From Scardovia wiggsiae F0424 (GTDB lineage: Bacteria > Actinomycetota > Actinomycetes > Actinomycetales > Bifidobacteriaceae), in contig NZ_AKCI01000001.1 in the NCBI RefSeq assembly GCF_000269605.1, positions 1,240,001 to 1,304,000 of the forward strand: a stretch of 64,000 nt of DNA. Reading direction: 5' to 3'. Position 1 is the stretch's first letter. The number at the start of each line of letters is the position of its first letter. The notes beneath the pieces were generated by a model that did no database searches, was not told where the DNA came from, and saw only the letters and a program-made list of their open reading frames with translations. Shown one piece after another: positions 15,703 through 24,210 of the stretch. The position numbers and the translations under genes are program-made.

Positions 15703-18700
15703 TCAGGACCCATTGCCTGAATACTGCACCTGGGCCTTATGAGCCGCCCGGGCTGCCCGGATTGCCCGGCTTTTCTTCGCGAAAGCGAATGCACCGAGTA
15801 CAGCCAGTATGGTGACAGCACTGAGGCCAAGCAAGGTATGGGCTTCATCCCCAGTATACGCCAGGGAAGACGGCCTGGCTGACCTGTATGGGGCCTGCGC
15901 CAGTATGCCGGTTGTACCGCTGCCCGAGACCTGCGCACCTTGCGGCGCGGATGCCGCAGGGCCGGACGCCCCGGCAGGATTATGTGTACCAGCTGCAGAC
16001 GGCTGCTGTCCGGCTGAGGCCGAAGTGCCCTGGGCTGTATCCTCAGGATGGAAAGCCTTTTCCCCAGCGCCCTTAGCATTCTTAGTGCTATCCGTCTTAG
16101 CGGCTTGACCCGCTGCAGCAGCTTTAGCTGAATCCCCGGCTGCAGCAGCGGCGACACTCTCCCGCAGGCTTTTCAGCTTCTGCAGATAGGACAGCTTTGT
16201 GCCAACATCACCGGAAGACTTCGCCACGGTACGGGCGGTATCGGCCGCAGCAGACCAGCTGCTCCCGCCCGCGGGGCCGGAGACACTCTCCGCCGCTGCA
16301 GGCGCAGCTTTTATATCTGCAGAGATCCGCTCAACAGCCGAGTCCAGCAGCCCGCCCAGTTTTGCCTCACCCTGGCTGGCTGTGACTTTCCCGGACTGCA
16401 CCAGGGCTGCCAGCGCATCACAGTCCGCTGCGAAAGACCTCCCGGTAACGGTATTGGCCTGAGCAGCCAGTTCCGGGCCAAGGGCCTCCCTGACGGTATG
16501 GATCCTGTTCAGCAGCGCCGTCTGTTCAGATTCAGACAGCATGGCCTGCCCGGCAGCCGTACCTGGGCCGGCACCGGCAGCATCAGCATTCTGGCCGGTC
16601 CCGCCCTGCGCATTGGCACCGTTATTATCCCGGATGTTGTTCACGATGTACGATACAACCGCGGATTCGTTGCCGTACCGGTCAACCGACTTGAAGCTGA
16701 ACAGCCCGTTGGCCGTAACAACCACCCCGCCGGCGGGGACATCCTGATAGGTTGCCCCGTCAGTGCTGTACCGGACTGTTTCATCAGCCGAGGCGGCTTT
16801 GGCAGTCAGCGTTACCGACGCTGCCGGCCCAGTCGTGCTTGGGGTGATCACCGGCGAAGCCAGGGTTTTCCTCGGCTCATAGTATACCGTGATTCTTTTG
16901 GTGACAGTATTATTCCCGGAATCGGTGACAGCCACAGTAAGGATATTCCTGCCCTTCACCAGCCTGGCAGTATAGTTGATATCCATCCTCCCGGGCTTGC
17001 CGCTATTGATATCGACATCCTCGTACTGGGTGGCAACATTGCTGCCGTTGATCATCAGCTTGAGGTAATCGACATTGTCGGTTGCCGTACCGGTGATCCT
17101 GTAAGCCGGATCATTCGTGTACGCCGGCCTATCTGTCGGATTATCAAGCGCCAGTGCGGGAGGGACGGTATCCAGCACAAAGGTCAGGACCTCCTGGAAA
17201 GACCTGTCCTGGGTGGTATCCCCGACTATCACGCTGAAGGGCTTCTGCCCGGCGGTGCCCAGGTTCAATGTGAACTTGAACGTCAGGTCGTCGTTGATTG
17301 GTACATCCTTGCCGTCAACTTTCAGCGTGGTGGTAGGATGCTTGACTTTACCGGTAATCGTTGCCATGCCGGTTTTCGCATCGTAATACCTCGACCTGCG
17401 GGCTGTGACCTCATTGGTGCCGAATGTAATGCCATTATTGAATGTAACGGCATTTTTGAGTACTTCAGCATCATATGACGATGTGACCATCTTGTAGGTG
17501 CTTGCAGTATTCCCGTCAGCATCCTCAAGCTGGACAGTGATCCTGTTGGAACCATATGAAACAGGGACATCAGCACTGAACTTGTGCCCGGCCTCGATCT
17601 GCGCCTTTATCGGCGTGCCCGAAGTAGAAGTTGAGATAGTGACGCTTTCGGTATCATCACTGACCGTCCCTGAAACTTCAACAGAGGATTCCGAAGTCTG
17701 CCTCTCGCCGCCATTGATCTTCACATCAGTGAAGCTTGGGGCCTTCAGCCTTACATCAGTCCCAAAGCTCTGCACCAGCTGCGTGCGGGCAGCATTATTG
17801 TACAGATTGACCGTGCTATGGTAATCCTCCGCAGTCAGAGGCAGGCTGCCTTTGAAATTGCGGGTCACTGAGTTGTAGGCGATATCCATGCTATGGGTCT
17901 TGCCCTGTGAATCCGTATACGTACCGTAGACCTTCCCCGGATAGGTGCCGGAGAACGTATAGGTACCGGTGCCGTCATCGAAGGGGCTTTCCTCATAGCC
18001 GTCTGTTGGCTGGGATATCTTCTGCGGGATGCCGCCCTTGTCTATGATAAGGCCGTACATAACATCGCCGGGCTTCTGCACCCTTTCTTCTGCGCTGACA
18101 CCATTCCCGGCATTATCAGTCAGATATGCGCCGATCCTGTTGTCGCCGGCAGCAAGCGCATCTGCCTGCTGCTGGGTCAGTACCGCTCTGATCTGCGAAT
18201 AGCCGTCGGGCGTTGTGCCGGTCACCGTATACGAGCCGTAAGGGTTGCTGATGCCGTTCACAGACACTTCAATATTATGCGAGATGCTGAGCCCGCTGAA
18301 ATCATCCTTAGCCTCTGCCGACAGATAATACACAGTCTTGCCCTGCTTCTGCTCCTGAGCCAGCGAGACATTCCGGACTACAGGCGCCTTAGAATCAAGC
18401 TTGAACAGCACATCATAGGCCTGCCTCCTGTCCCCGCCGGACGGTACAGCAGAGATCCGGTACACATACTGCCCGTCCTTCGCATGTTTTACAACGCCGT
18501 CGCTCTGGTCGTAATACGTACCGTCCCAGGTAGGCGGATAGTAATAGGAATACCTGCCTGCAGAAGGCCTGTAAATAGTCTTGATCTGGTTGGCAGACGA
18601 GCTTAATGTTGTAACAACATTGCCGCTGCTGTCGAGTATCTCGACTTTAACATCCCTGGCATTCCTCAGCATGTAGTACTGCATGCCTATACCGTTATAC

Positions 18701-21468
18701 AGGGCGGAGGAGGAAGTGGAGAATGCAACAGCATCCGTATTTACCTTCCGGCTGCCCTGCGCATCAATATACAGCCCGCCGTAATACTGGTCCCCTGAAT
18801 CCTGGTTGAGCATCAGCGGCACAGTGCCGTAATTGCCGGTTGCCGGGCTGGCTGTAATGCCGTTGATGGCATCAACGATTTTCCCGCTGTTCCAGTCCCC
18901 GAAGAACCCCATATAGGGTATATTCAGGCGCGTGCCGTCGTTCCCCCTGAAGTTCAGGAACCCTTCCACGAACTGCTGAGTGCTGAACGATTCCGGCAAA
19001 ACCAGCTGGAATTCCACCCGGGCTGTTCCGCCGGCAGGGACATCGATAGTACTACCGGACTTGATGGAAGCCCCGTCTATCTTTGTGTCATACAGTACGC
19101 CGGTGGCGGGGTCAGTTGCAGATGTGTAGACGGCATTGGTGCTGTCGTTGGAATCTATGGTATATACCATATCCTGGCCTGTCGGGTTCGTGAAAGTGAG
19201 CCTGAACGTTGTGGTCCTCCCATTGAAGCTTTTAAGCTCAACGGCAGGGTATCCGTTTTCCGAAACGACCGTTGACGGATTGTTCTCCAAAGCATCGATA
19301 GCTGCCTTGACGTCGATCATTCCGGCACCCTGGCGCCTTGGCGACACTATGGCGTTGCCATGGCCTGTGTCTTTGACCGGCTGCGCGGTATTCATTTCCA
19401 CAGTCTTGAGCAGGTCGGTGATCTGGGTCCCCTTAAGCTTCTGATAGTAGGCATAGAACTTATTATTTTTATTATTCATCGCCTGTTTGAGGAGCGCCTG
19501 GGAGCCCGCAACGAACGGGGAAGCCATTGATGTACCCGACATATTCGTGTACCCGTTATTATTCTGCGTAGACCAGATATTCCCGCCCGGAGCTGTGATA
19601 TCAGGTTTGAAGGACAGGTCGGAAGCCGGGCCGTATGATGTGAATGTAGACATCCGGTCAGTAAGGTAGCTCTGATTCGGCAGAGGCATCAGGGCAATCT
19701 TTACAGTAAGCGCCGTACCCTTATGCTGGTCCACCCAGTCAATAAGCTTGTGCCCGGTAACATTAGACAGGCCAAAAGCCGGGAAATCAGAGGACAGGGC
19801 AATACCTGTAAAGGGGGATGCGCTGCCTGTCTGGTTATTGACAATAACCACACCTGCTGCGCCCGCCTGCTGCGCATATTTCTGCTTGTCTGTAAAAGTC
19901 ATGCTCCCGCGGTTGACAATAGCGATCTTGCCTTTTGCCTCAGCTGTGTAATCGCCCGGGTCGCCTGTACTGAGTTCGCCGTTGGCCTTCCGCACTACAT
20001 AAAACTGTTTCTTGTTGAAACTGCCTGCAAAACTGTCCGCTGAAAGCCTGACAGACTCGGGGCCGAGCTCGAAACCGTCAGCGCCCGAGAACGTTACCGC
20101 CTGGCTGATGACCTGCGAATTTTCGCCTGAAGCAACGGTGGTGGCGCCTCGTGACGCCCCCGGCGTACCTACTGTTTCAAGGTCGCTGAGTCCGTAGAAA
20201 TCTTTGTTGACGCCTTCAGAGGCAGAGGCCGAGGTCCCCGAATTCCCCGCAGAAATTACTGCGGCAGTACCGGCTTCGTTGGCATTCTGCACTGCAGCCT
20301 GCTCAGGGTCCTGCAGTGTCTGGTCGCCTGAAGCGGCCCCAAGCGACATATTCAGCACATCAGCGCCGAGCTTTGAGGAATCTTCCACTGCAGCCACTAT
20401 AGTGACCGTTCCCGTTGTGGACGATGTACTTGAGTTGGAAAATACTTTCATTGCCAGGAGCTGCGCCTCAGGGGCAACACCGGCCACGGAGCGTGCAGGG
20501 TCTGTGCCCGTGCCGTTCGCCCCGATGATGCCGGCCACATGCATCCCATGCTGGCTGTCCTCGCTGTTGTCAGTGATTATGGTGTTATTGTCAGCATAAT
20601 TGTAGCCGTAAGGGACTTTAGGCGTGAAGTATTTGCCATGCTTTGCCTTGCTGATGAAATTGCTGACATCCGACCGGGTCAGTTTGACGTCCCGCTCATT
20701 GCTGAGCCTCATATCTTTATGGTTCGGGTCGATCCCGGTGTCGATAACGGCAACAACGGTATGCTCGCCTTTATATTTGTAGCTCGACCACACTGCCTGC
20801 ACATTTGCCATGGAATTGGCGTTAGCCTCGGAAGGGTAATAGACCTTCGCAGGCGTGACGCTTTTCACACCGGCGATCTGCCTGAGCCTGCCGATATCAC
20901 TGGCTTTGGCTTTAGTTGTGAAACCGTTGAAAACATAGCCGTAGCTTCTGCCCGGTTCCTGCCCGGTCACCTGCTCGGCTGCTTTTTTAACGCTCGCCTG
21001 GGCGGCTATTACGGTATCGGTTTCCCGCTGGATCTCAGCGGTGCTGGAATAGTCAGCACGCAAAGTACCGTTTTTCGATGCCGGCGCTGCAGACATCTGG
21101 ACTATTACATCAACGTAAACGTTATCCTGCTGCGTATGGCTGAGTTTGCTGTAACTGATATTTTTTACGGCCAGCTGATCAGCGATCGCCTGCTCGGCAG
21201 TTACTGTATCCGTACCCGTACCGGTATCTGCCCTGTTTTCTGCGGTATAGGCCTGTGCCTTGCCGGCAGATGCCGGATCGGCTGCAGTGCCTGCACTGTT
21301 ATGCGACTGCTGGTCTTTTGCTGCAGCGGCTGTCGGAGGCCTGCCCGGCTGGGCCGTTGGCGCAGGTGCAGTATCCGCCAGGACTGTGCCGGACGGAAGC
21401 GCTGCGAAAACCCCGAAAGTAACAGCAGCAGCTAAAAGAAAAGTTACCCCTTTCTTTTTTGCTTGCAT
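15703..21468 (-). CDS. Giant cell-envelope subtilisin-like protease (lactocepin/C5a-peptidase type), sortase-anchored
   Basis: Predicted 1921-residue secreted serine protease. Order: signal peptide (about 1-33), low-complexity segment, I9-like propeptide (about 85-200), S8 catalytic domain with Asp243 (VIDTGIDPN), His307 (HGMHVAG) and Ser647 (GTSMASP), with a protease-associated domain inserted before the Ser (AKGKIAIVNRG region). After it come an Fn3_5-like domain and several Ig/fibronectin-like repeats, an Ala-rich helical region (about 1650-1850) and a Pro/Ser-rich wall-spanning part. The end has a sorting signal: LAYTG, a hydrophobic helix and basic KKSR; LAxTG is the motif known for class E sortases. 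The ATG at 21468 is chosen because GGAGGG lies 5 nt upstream and the signal peptide follows; the frame extends to 21504. It diverges from a PrsA/PrtM-like foldase gene. Likely roles: casein/peptide use or cleavage of host proteins. Confidence 0.93.
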   Translation of the reverse strand: MQAKKKGVTFLLAAAVTFGVFAALPSGTVLADTAPAPTAQPGRPPTAAAAKDQQSHNSAGTAADPASAGKAQAYTAENRADTGTGTDTVTAEQAIADQLAVKNISYSKLSHTQQDNVYVDVIVQMSAAPASKNGTLRADYSSTAEIQRETDTVIAAQASVKKAAEQVTGQEPGRSYGYVFNGFTTKAKASDIGRLRQIAGVKSVTPAKVYYPSEANANSMANVQAVWSSYKYKGEHTVVAVIDTGIDPNHKDMRLSNERDVKLTRSDVSNFISKAKHGKYFTPKVPYGYNYADNNTIITDNSEDSQHGMHVAGIIGANGTGTDPARSVAGVAPEAQLLAMKVFSNSSTSSTTGTVTIVAAVEDSSKLGADVLNMSLGAASGDQTLQDPEQAAVQNANEAGTAAVISAGNSGTSASASEGVNKDFYGLSDLETVGTPGASRGATTVASGENSQVISQAVTFSGADGFELGPESVRLSADSFAGSFNKKQFYVVRKANGELSTGDPGDYTAEAKGKIAIVNRGSMTFTDKQKYAQQAGAAGVVIVNNQTGSASPFTGIALSSDFPAFGLSNVTGHKLIDWVDQHKGTALTVKIALMPLPNQSYLTDRMSTFTSYGPASDLSFKPDITAPGGNIWSTQNNNGYTNMSGTSMASPFVAGSQALLKQAMNNKNNKFYAYYQKLKGTQITDLLKTVEMNTAQPVKDTGHGNAIVSPRRQGAGMIDVKAAIDALENNPSTVVSENGYPAVELKSFNGRTTTFRLTFTNPTGQDMVYTIDSNDSTNAVYTSATDPATGVLYDTKIDGASIKSGSTIDVPAGGTARVEFQLVLPESFSTQQFVEGFLNFRGNDGTRLNIPYMGFFGDWNSGKIVDAINGITASPATGNYGTVPLMLNQDSGDQYYGGLYIDAQGSRKVNTDAVAFSTSSSALYNGIGMQYYMLRNARDVKVEILDSSGNVVTTLSSSANQIKTIYRPSAGRYSYYYPPTWDGTYYDQSDGVVKHAKDGQYVYRISAVPSGGDRRQAYDVLFKLDSKAPVVRNVSLAQEQKQGKTVYYLSAEAKDDFSGLSISHNIEVSVNGISNPYGSYTVTGTTPDGYSQIRAVLTQQQADALAAGDNRIGAYLTDNAGNGVSAEERVQKPGDVMYGLIIDKGGIPQKISQPTDGYEESPFDDGTGTYTFSGTYPGKVYGTYTDSQGKTHSMDIAYNSVTRNFKGSLPLTAEDYHSTVNLYNNAARTQLVQSFGTDVRLKAPSFTDVKINGGERQTSESSVEVSGTVSDDTESVTISTSTSGTPIKAQIEAGHKFSADVPVSYGSNRITVQLEDADGNTASTYKMVTSSYDAEVLKNAVTFNNGITFGTNEVTARRSRYYDAKTGMATITGKVKHPTTTLKVDGKDVPINDDLTFKFTLNLGTAGQKPFSVIVGDTTQDRSFQEVLTFVLDTVPPALALDNPTDRPAYTNDPAYRITGTATDNVDYLKLMINGSNVATQYEDVDINSGKPGRMDINYTARLVKGRNILTVAVTDSGNNTVTKRITVYYEPRKTLASPVITPSTTGPAASVTLTAKAASADETVRYSTDGATYQDVPAGGVVVTANGLFSFKSVDRYGNESAVVSYIVNNIRDNNGANAQGGTGQNADAAGAGPGTAAGQAMLSESEQTALLNRIHTVREALGPELAAQANTVTGRSFAADCDALAALVQSGKVTASQGEAKLGGLLDSAVERISADIKAAPAAAESVSGPAGGSSWSAAADTARTVAKSSGDVGTKLSYLQKLKSLRESVAAAAAGDSAKAAAAGQAAKTDSTKNAKGAGEKAFHPEDTAQGTSASAGQQPSAAGTHNPAGASGPAASAPQGAQVSGSGTTGILAQAPYRSARPSSLAYTGDEAHTLLGLSAVTILAVLGAFAFAKKSRAIRAARAAHKAQVQYSGNGS

Positions 21469-21804
21469 GATGCCCTCCAATTCTCGTATATTTAGGTGGA
21501 TCACGGTTAAAAATACCGTGATATGGTTAGGGGCTATTGTACTCAGATCTGAGATTTTCCAAGGGAAAAGTATTCATTATCTGCCTGGTCTGTTTATAAT
21601 GCAGGAATATTTTATAAATTTATACATAACATCCTTGGAAAATAAGGGATTAAGAAAGTTTTCATATCTGTCCACTATGTGGAACCCTGCATACGGGCGT
21701 GTGCCTACTAAAATAAGCCAGTACAAGACAAAACAGCCAGGCTATGGCTGATCCGCAACAGCACATATTATTTATCCATTGATGATACGCGAAGGAGAAC
21801 AACG
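21469..21804. promoter_or_regulatory. Divergent promoter region between protease and foldase genes
   Basis: This 336-bp AT-rich region drives both genes. It contains a perfect 12-bp palindrome CTCAGATCTGAG (21542-21553), directly followed by TTTTCCAAGGGAAAA (21555-21569, arms TTTTCC/GGAAAA). An 11-bp inverted copy of its left part, CCTTGGAAAAT, lies at 21633-21643. TATAAT at 21595-21600 could be the -10 of the foldase gene, giving a leader of about 200 nt. The symmetry suggests a shared operator. No ORF here is convincing. Confidence 0.5.
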
Positions 21805-22713
21805 ATGAAGAGGAAAACAGGAGTTCGGGCCCTGCTGGCAGGGATATCAGCGGCAGCACTGCTGGCCGCCGGCCTTGGGGGATGCGGGCGAGATCCTGCT
21901 GTCGCCACATATGACGGCGGTGAAGTATCCCAGCAGGAGCTTTATAATGAGCTTAAGCGCTCCCCCTCCGGGAAGACCGTCCTTGCAAACCTGCTGATCT
22001 ATAAGGCGCTGGACAGGGAATACGGCAGTTCAGTAAGCGCAAAAAGCGTTGACGATGCTTATGCAGACTATAAAAAACAGTACGGGGATAATTTCAGCTC
22101 CTATCTGAGCCAGAACGGTTTTACCAGGGAATCTTTCAGGCAGAGCCTGCGCACAAACCTTCTGAGCGAAGTGGCACTAAAACGGCTTAAGAAGGTGTCT
22201 GAAGACCAGCTCAGGGAAGCCTGGGAAACATACCGGCCGCGGGTCACCGTACAGCATATCCTGGTAGGGGATGAAAGCACTGCCAGGCGCGTTATAGCAG
22301 AACTGAAAGCCGGCGGCGATTTCAGTACGCTTGCCGGCACATACTCGATCGATACCTCAAGCAAGGACCAGGGCGGCACGGTGACCTTTGAGGCGGATGA
22401 CAGGAATTTCGACTCGACTTTCAAAGACGCCGCGTATGCGCTGAAAGATGGGGAATACACCCGGGATCCGGTGCAGGTCACTAATGGGTATGAAATTATC
22501 AAAATGGTAAAAAATCCGGGTAAAGGCGAATTCAAAGATAAAAAGAAAGAGCTTACAGAAACCGTATACTCAAAGTGGCTGCGCGATACGAACATAATGC
22601 GGCAGGTCATCAGCCAGGTCCTGAAAAATGAACATGTCACCATCAAAGATAAAGACCTGGCTGACGCGCTTGATACCTACAAGGCAGCTATGCCATCACT
22701 CCAGAAGAAGTGA
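21805..22713 (+). CDS. PrsA/PrtM-like parvulin foldase lipoprotein
   Basis: Predicted 302-residue lipoprotein with lipobox LGGC at Cys near residue 27. A SurA_N-like helical region follows, then a parvulin-type peptidyl-prolyl isomerase domain around residues 145-235: VTVQHILVGDESTARRVIAELKAGGDFSTLA, SIDTSSKDQGG and ALKDGEYTRDPVQVTNGYEIIKM are the usual landmarks. The C-terminus is helical. Function in the family: folding of exported proteins at the outer face of the membrane, especially subtilases and their maturation (PrtM for lactococcal PrtP, PrsA in Bacillus). GAAGGAG precedes the ATG by about 8 nt. It diverges from the giant protease gene, just as prtM diverges from prtP. Most likely it is a dedicated maturase for that protease. 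Confidence 0.9.
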   Translation: MKRKTGVRALLAGISAAALLAAGLGGCGRDPAVATYDGGEVSQQELYNELKRSPSGKTVLANLLIYKALDREYGSSVSAKSVDDAYADYKKQYGDNFSSYLSQNGFTRESFRQSLRTNLLSEVALKRLKKVSEDQLREAWETYRPRVTVQHILVGDESTARRVIAELKAGGDFSTLAGTYSIDTSSKDQGGTVTFEADDRNFDSTFKDAAYALKDGEYTRDPVQVTNGYEIIKMVKNPGKGEFKDKKKELTETVYSKWLRDTNIMRQVISQVLKNEHVTIKDKDLADALDTYKAAMPSLQKK

Positions 22714-22721
22714 GCGGAGGA

Positions 22722-22743
22722 GGAGGGGCCGGTCAGCCCCTCT
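22722..22743. terminator. Bidirectional hairpin between foldase and small membrane protein genes
   Basis: GAGGGGC (22723-22729) and GCCCCTC (22736-22742) pair with a 6-nt loop between convergent stop codons. It overlaps the last codons of the minus-strand gene. No strong T-run. Confidence 0.5.
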
Positions 22744-23197
22744 CAGTGATGCTCCTGCGCAGCTTACGGAATATTATGCCGATGCCGGCGCCTATGGCGT
22801 ATGCTGCTACTGAGCACAGTATAACCGCACTTTCATAGGGGAGCGCCAATGCCCCTAAAAGCTGAGAAGTGCTGTCCTCAGAGTACTCAACTAAATGCCA
22901 ACGGATCACGTCATAAAGGAAAAACGCGAGTGCGCTTATTATATCAAGCCCGGCAACAATCAGTATCTGCGGGACCGCTACTTCCCACTTGGGGAATGCA
23001 ATACCCGTGATAAGCATAATAATCGCCATAGGAATGGTAGAAAGCATAACACCTATGATCACCAACCAGTCGAAGTCCCCTTCAACAATACCGTAGCCCC
23101 AGAATACCGCAGGGCTAAAAAGTATGATCACTGCACTCAGAACAGTGACAACTGCAAACTGGACGCGGGTTATATGCTTGAACATCCGTGAGAACAT
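22733..23197 (-). CDS. Small integral membrane protein, unknown function
   Basis: Predicted 154-residue protein with four hydrophobic segments (about residues 10-30, 42-62, 70-95 and 120-142) and a basic tail. I do not recognise a family with confidence. The ATG at 23197 (or 23200) is preferred because GGAGG lies 3-6 nt upstream, whereas the longer frame to 23224 has no ribosome site. It is convergent with the foldase gene. An acidic loop (residues about 105-115) lies between helices 3 and 4. Confidence 0.7.
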   Translation of the reverse strand: MFSRMFKHITRVQFAVVTVLSAVIILFSPAVFWGYGIVEGDFDWLVIIGVMLSTIPMAIIMLITGIAFPKWEVAVPQILIVAGLDIISALAFFLYDVIRWHLVEYSEDSTSQLLGALALPYESAVILCSVAAYAIGAGIGIIFRKLRRSITERG

Positions 23198-23376
23198 CAT
23201 TATCCTCCATCCCGGCCATACCAAAAACTCTAAACCATAAAGATAACATCTATATTATCCAGCAAAAGGGCTTCTTGATATAGCCTTATAATCCTGACGG
23301 TTTTATTCTAGCAAACCCGAAAAAGTACTTGCAGAAAACCGATAAAACACCTGTCGGTGCATCATTCCCATAAGGC

Positions 23377-23382
23377 TATAAT
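23377..23382 (+). promoter_or_regulatory. TATAAT -10 element before the truncated lipoprotein gene
   Basis: A perfect TATAAT 55 nt upstream of the ATG at 23437. No good -35 is seen. Confidence 0.4.
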
Positions 23383-23436
23383 AGAATCACATTCTGTATC
23401 AGATTAGGGGACAAGCCATATCGACAAGGTGGCCAT

Positions 23437-23661
23437 ATGAAGGGTAAAACGGGTGCATGCCCATTGCGCATGGCAGCCAGCATCACGGCCCTCTGCAGTA
23501 TTATGCTTTCCGGCTGCGGACCCAACGCTACAAAAGTTACTGGTTTCTCCCGGATAAAGCTGAGCCAGTATGACTACGCTTTACATGCGGGCTCTCAACG
23601 TTCAGACAGGCATATGGGAAATACCGCTTACACCATTTTTATTGATAAATACTTTCTTTAA
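23437..23661 (+). pseudogene. Truncated lipoprotein gene cut by AT-rich DNA
   Basis: The frame codes for 74 residues. The start is a typical lipoprotein signal: MKGKTGACPLRMAASITALCSIMLSGCG, with the lipobox around residue 27. After about 50 residues the base composition drops sharply near 23600. The remaining codons run antisense into the 3' end of the AT-rich SRPBCC gene and end at TAA 23659-23661. The promoter-like TATAAT and an AAGGTG ribosome-like site upstream look intact. I read this as a formerly longer lipoprotein gene whose 3' part was replaced by the foreign segment. A genuine very short lipoprotein is possible but less likely. Signal residues are listed in short pieces: basic MKGK, hydrophobic core to residue 26, LSGC. 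Confidence 0.55.
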
Positions 23662-24048
23662 ATCCATAACAAATTGTGATTGTTGTTTTCTTAAATATGA
23701 TTTTACAAAGGGTTTCATAATTATTCTTTTTACTATTACACATTCTGTAAAATCTATTTGAGTTTTATTTCCTTTAGAAGTAAAAATGCCAGTCCAATGT
23801 CCTTTTATATTACTGTTTTCCATATCAAACTCCCAACGCTCATACGGTTTTACAACAGTAATAGTAAAGGTGGTAGGAAAGCCATCTTTGGCATATTCAA
23901 CAAATTGTTTTTTATTTATTACTTCCGTTTTACTTAAATCACTCCGCCATTGACTGTATTTTTCAACCGCTAAAACAGTTTCCCAAACCTTATGAATATC
24001 ACTATCAATACTTTCTTTTATATTTGAAGTTGTTTTTTTCATATCCAT
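23602..24048 (-). CDS. SRPBCC (START-like) family protein on an AT-rich foreign segment
   Basis: Predicted 148-residue small cytosolic protein of the polyketide-cyclase/SRPBCC fold: an N-terminal strand, paired helices (IHKVWETVLAVEKYSQWRSD), a seven-stranded sheet including YERWEFDMENSNIKGHWTGIF, and a long C-terminal helix. These proteins bind hydrophobic ligands in a cavity; no ligand can be named. Base composition is strikingly AT-rich and Lys/Ile/Asn-rich compared with its neighbours, typical of low-GC Firmicutes, so horizontal transfer is likely. The start is uncertain: ATG 24048 is chosen, GTG 24072 is possible, neither with a good ribosome site. A TATAAT on the minus strand (24093-24088) could be its -10. 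The last few residues (GVSGISHMPV) may come from the host DNA at the junction. Confidence 0.75.
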   Translation of the reverse strand: MDMKKTTSNIKESIDSDIHKVWETVLAVEKYSQWRSDLSKTEVINKKQFVEYAKDGFPTTFTITVVKPYERWEFDMENSNIKGHWTGIFTSKGNKTQIDFTECVIVKRIIMKPFVKSYLRKQQSQFVMDLKKVFINKNGVSGISHMPV

Positions 24049-24087
24049 ATTACAACGGTTCCATATATCCACTACAACGATAATCTA

Positions 24088-24093
24088 ATTATA
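24088..24093 (-). promoter_or_regulatory. TATAAT -10 element upstream of the SRPBCC gene
   Basis: Perfect TATAAT on the minus strand, 15 bp upstream of the GTG at 24072 and 39 bp upstream of the ATG at 24048. A -35 is not obvious. Confidence 0.4.
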
Positions 24094-24210
24094 CAGACTA
24101 TTTTTGCTGTCCCTGTGGGTTGTGGCTCCGCTGATTGCCCTTATTCTCCAACACAATGTCGTCCGCCTTGATATATCAGTCCACATCAGCCCCTCGATAT
24201 CTGCCTCCGC

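Noticed and set aside
16498-17478. Long plus-strand frame opposite the giant protease
   Set aside because: Antisense to a repeat-domain region of a well-supported gene.
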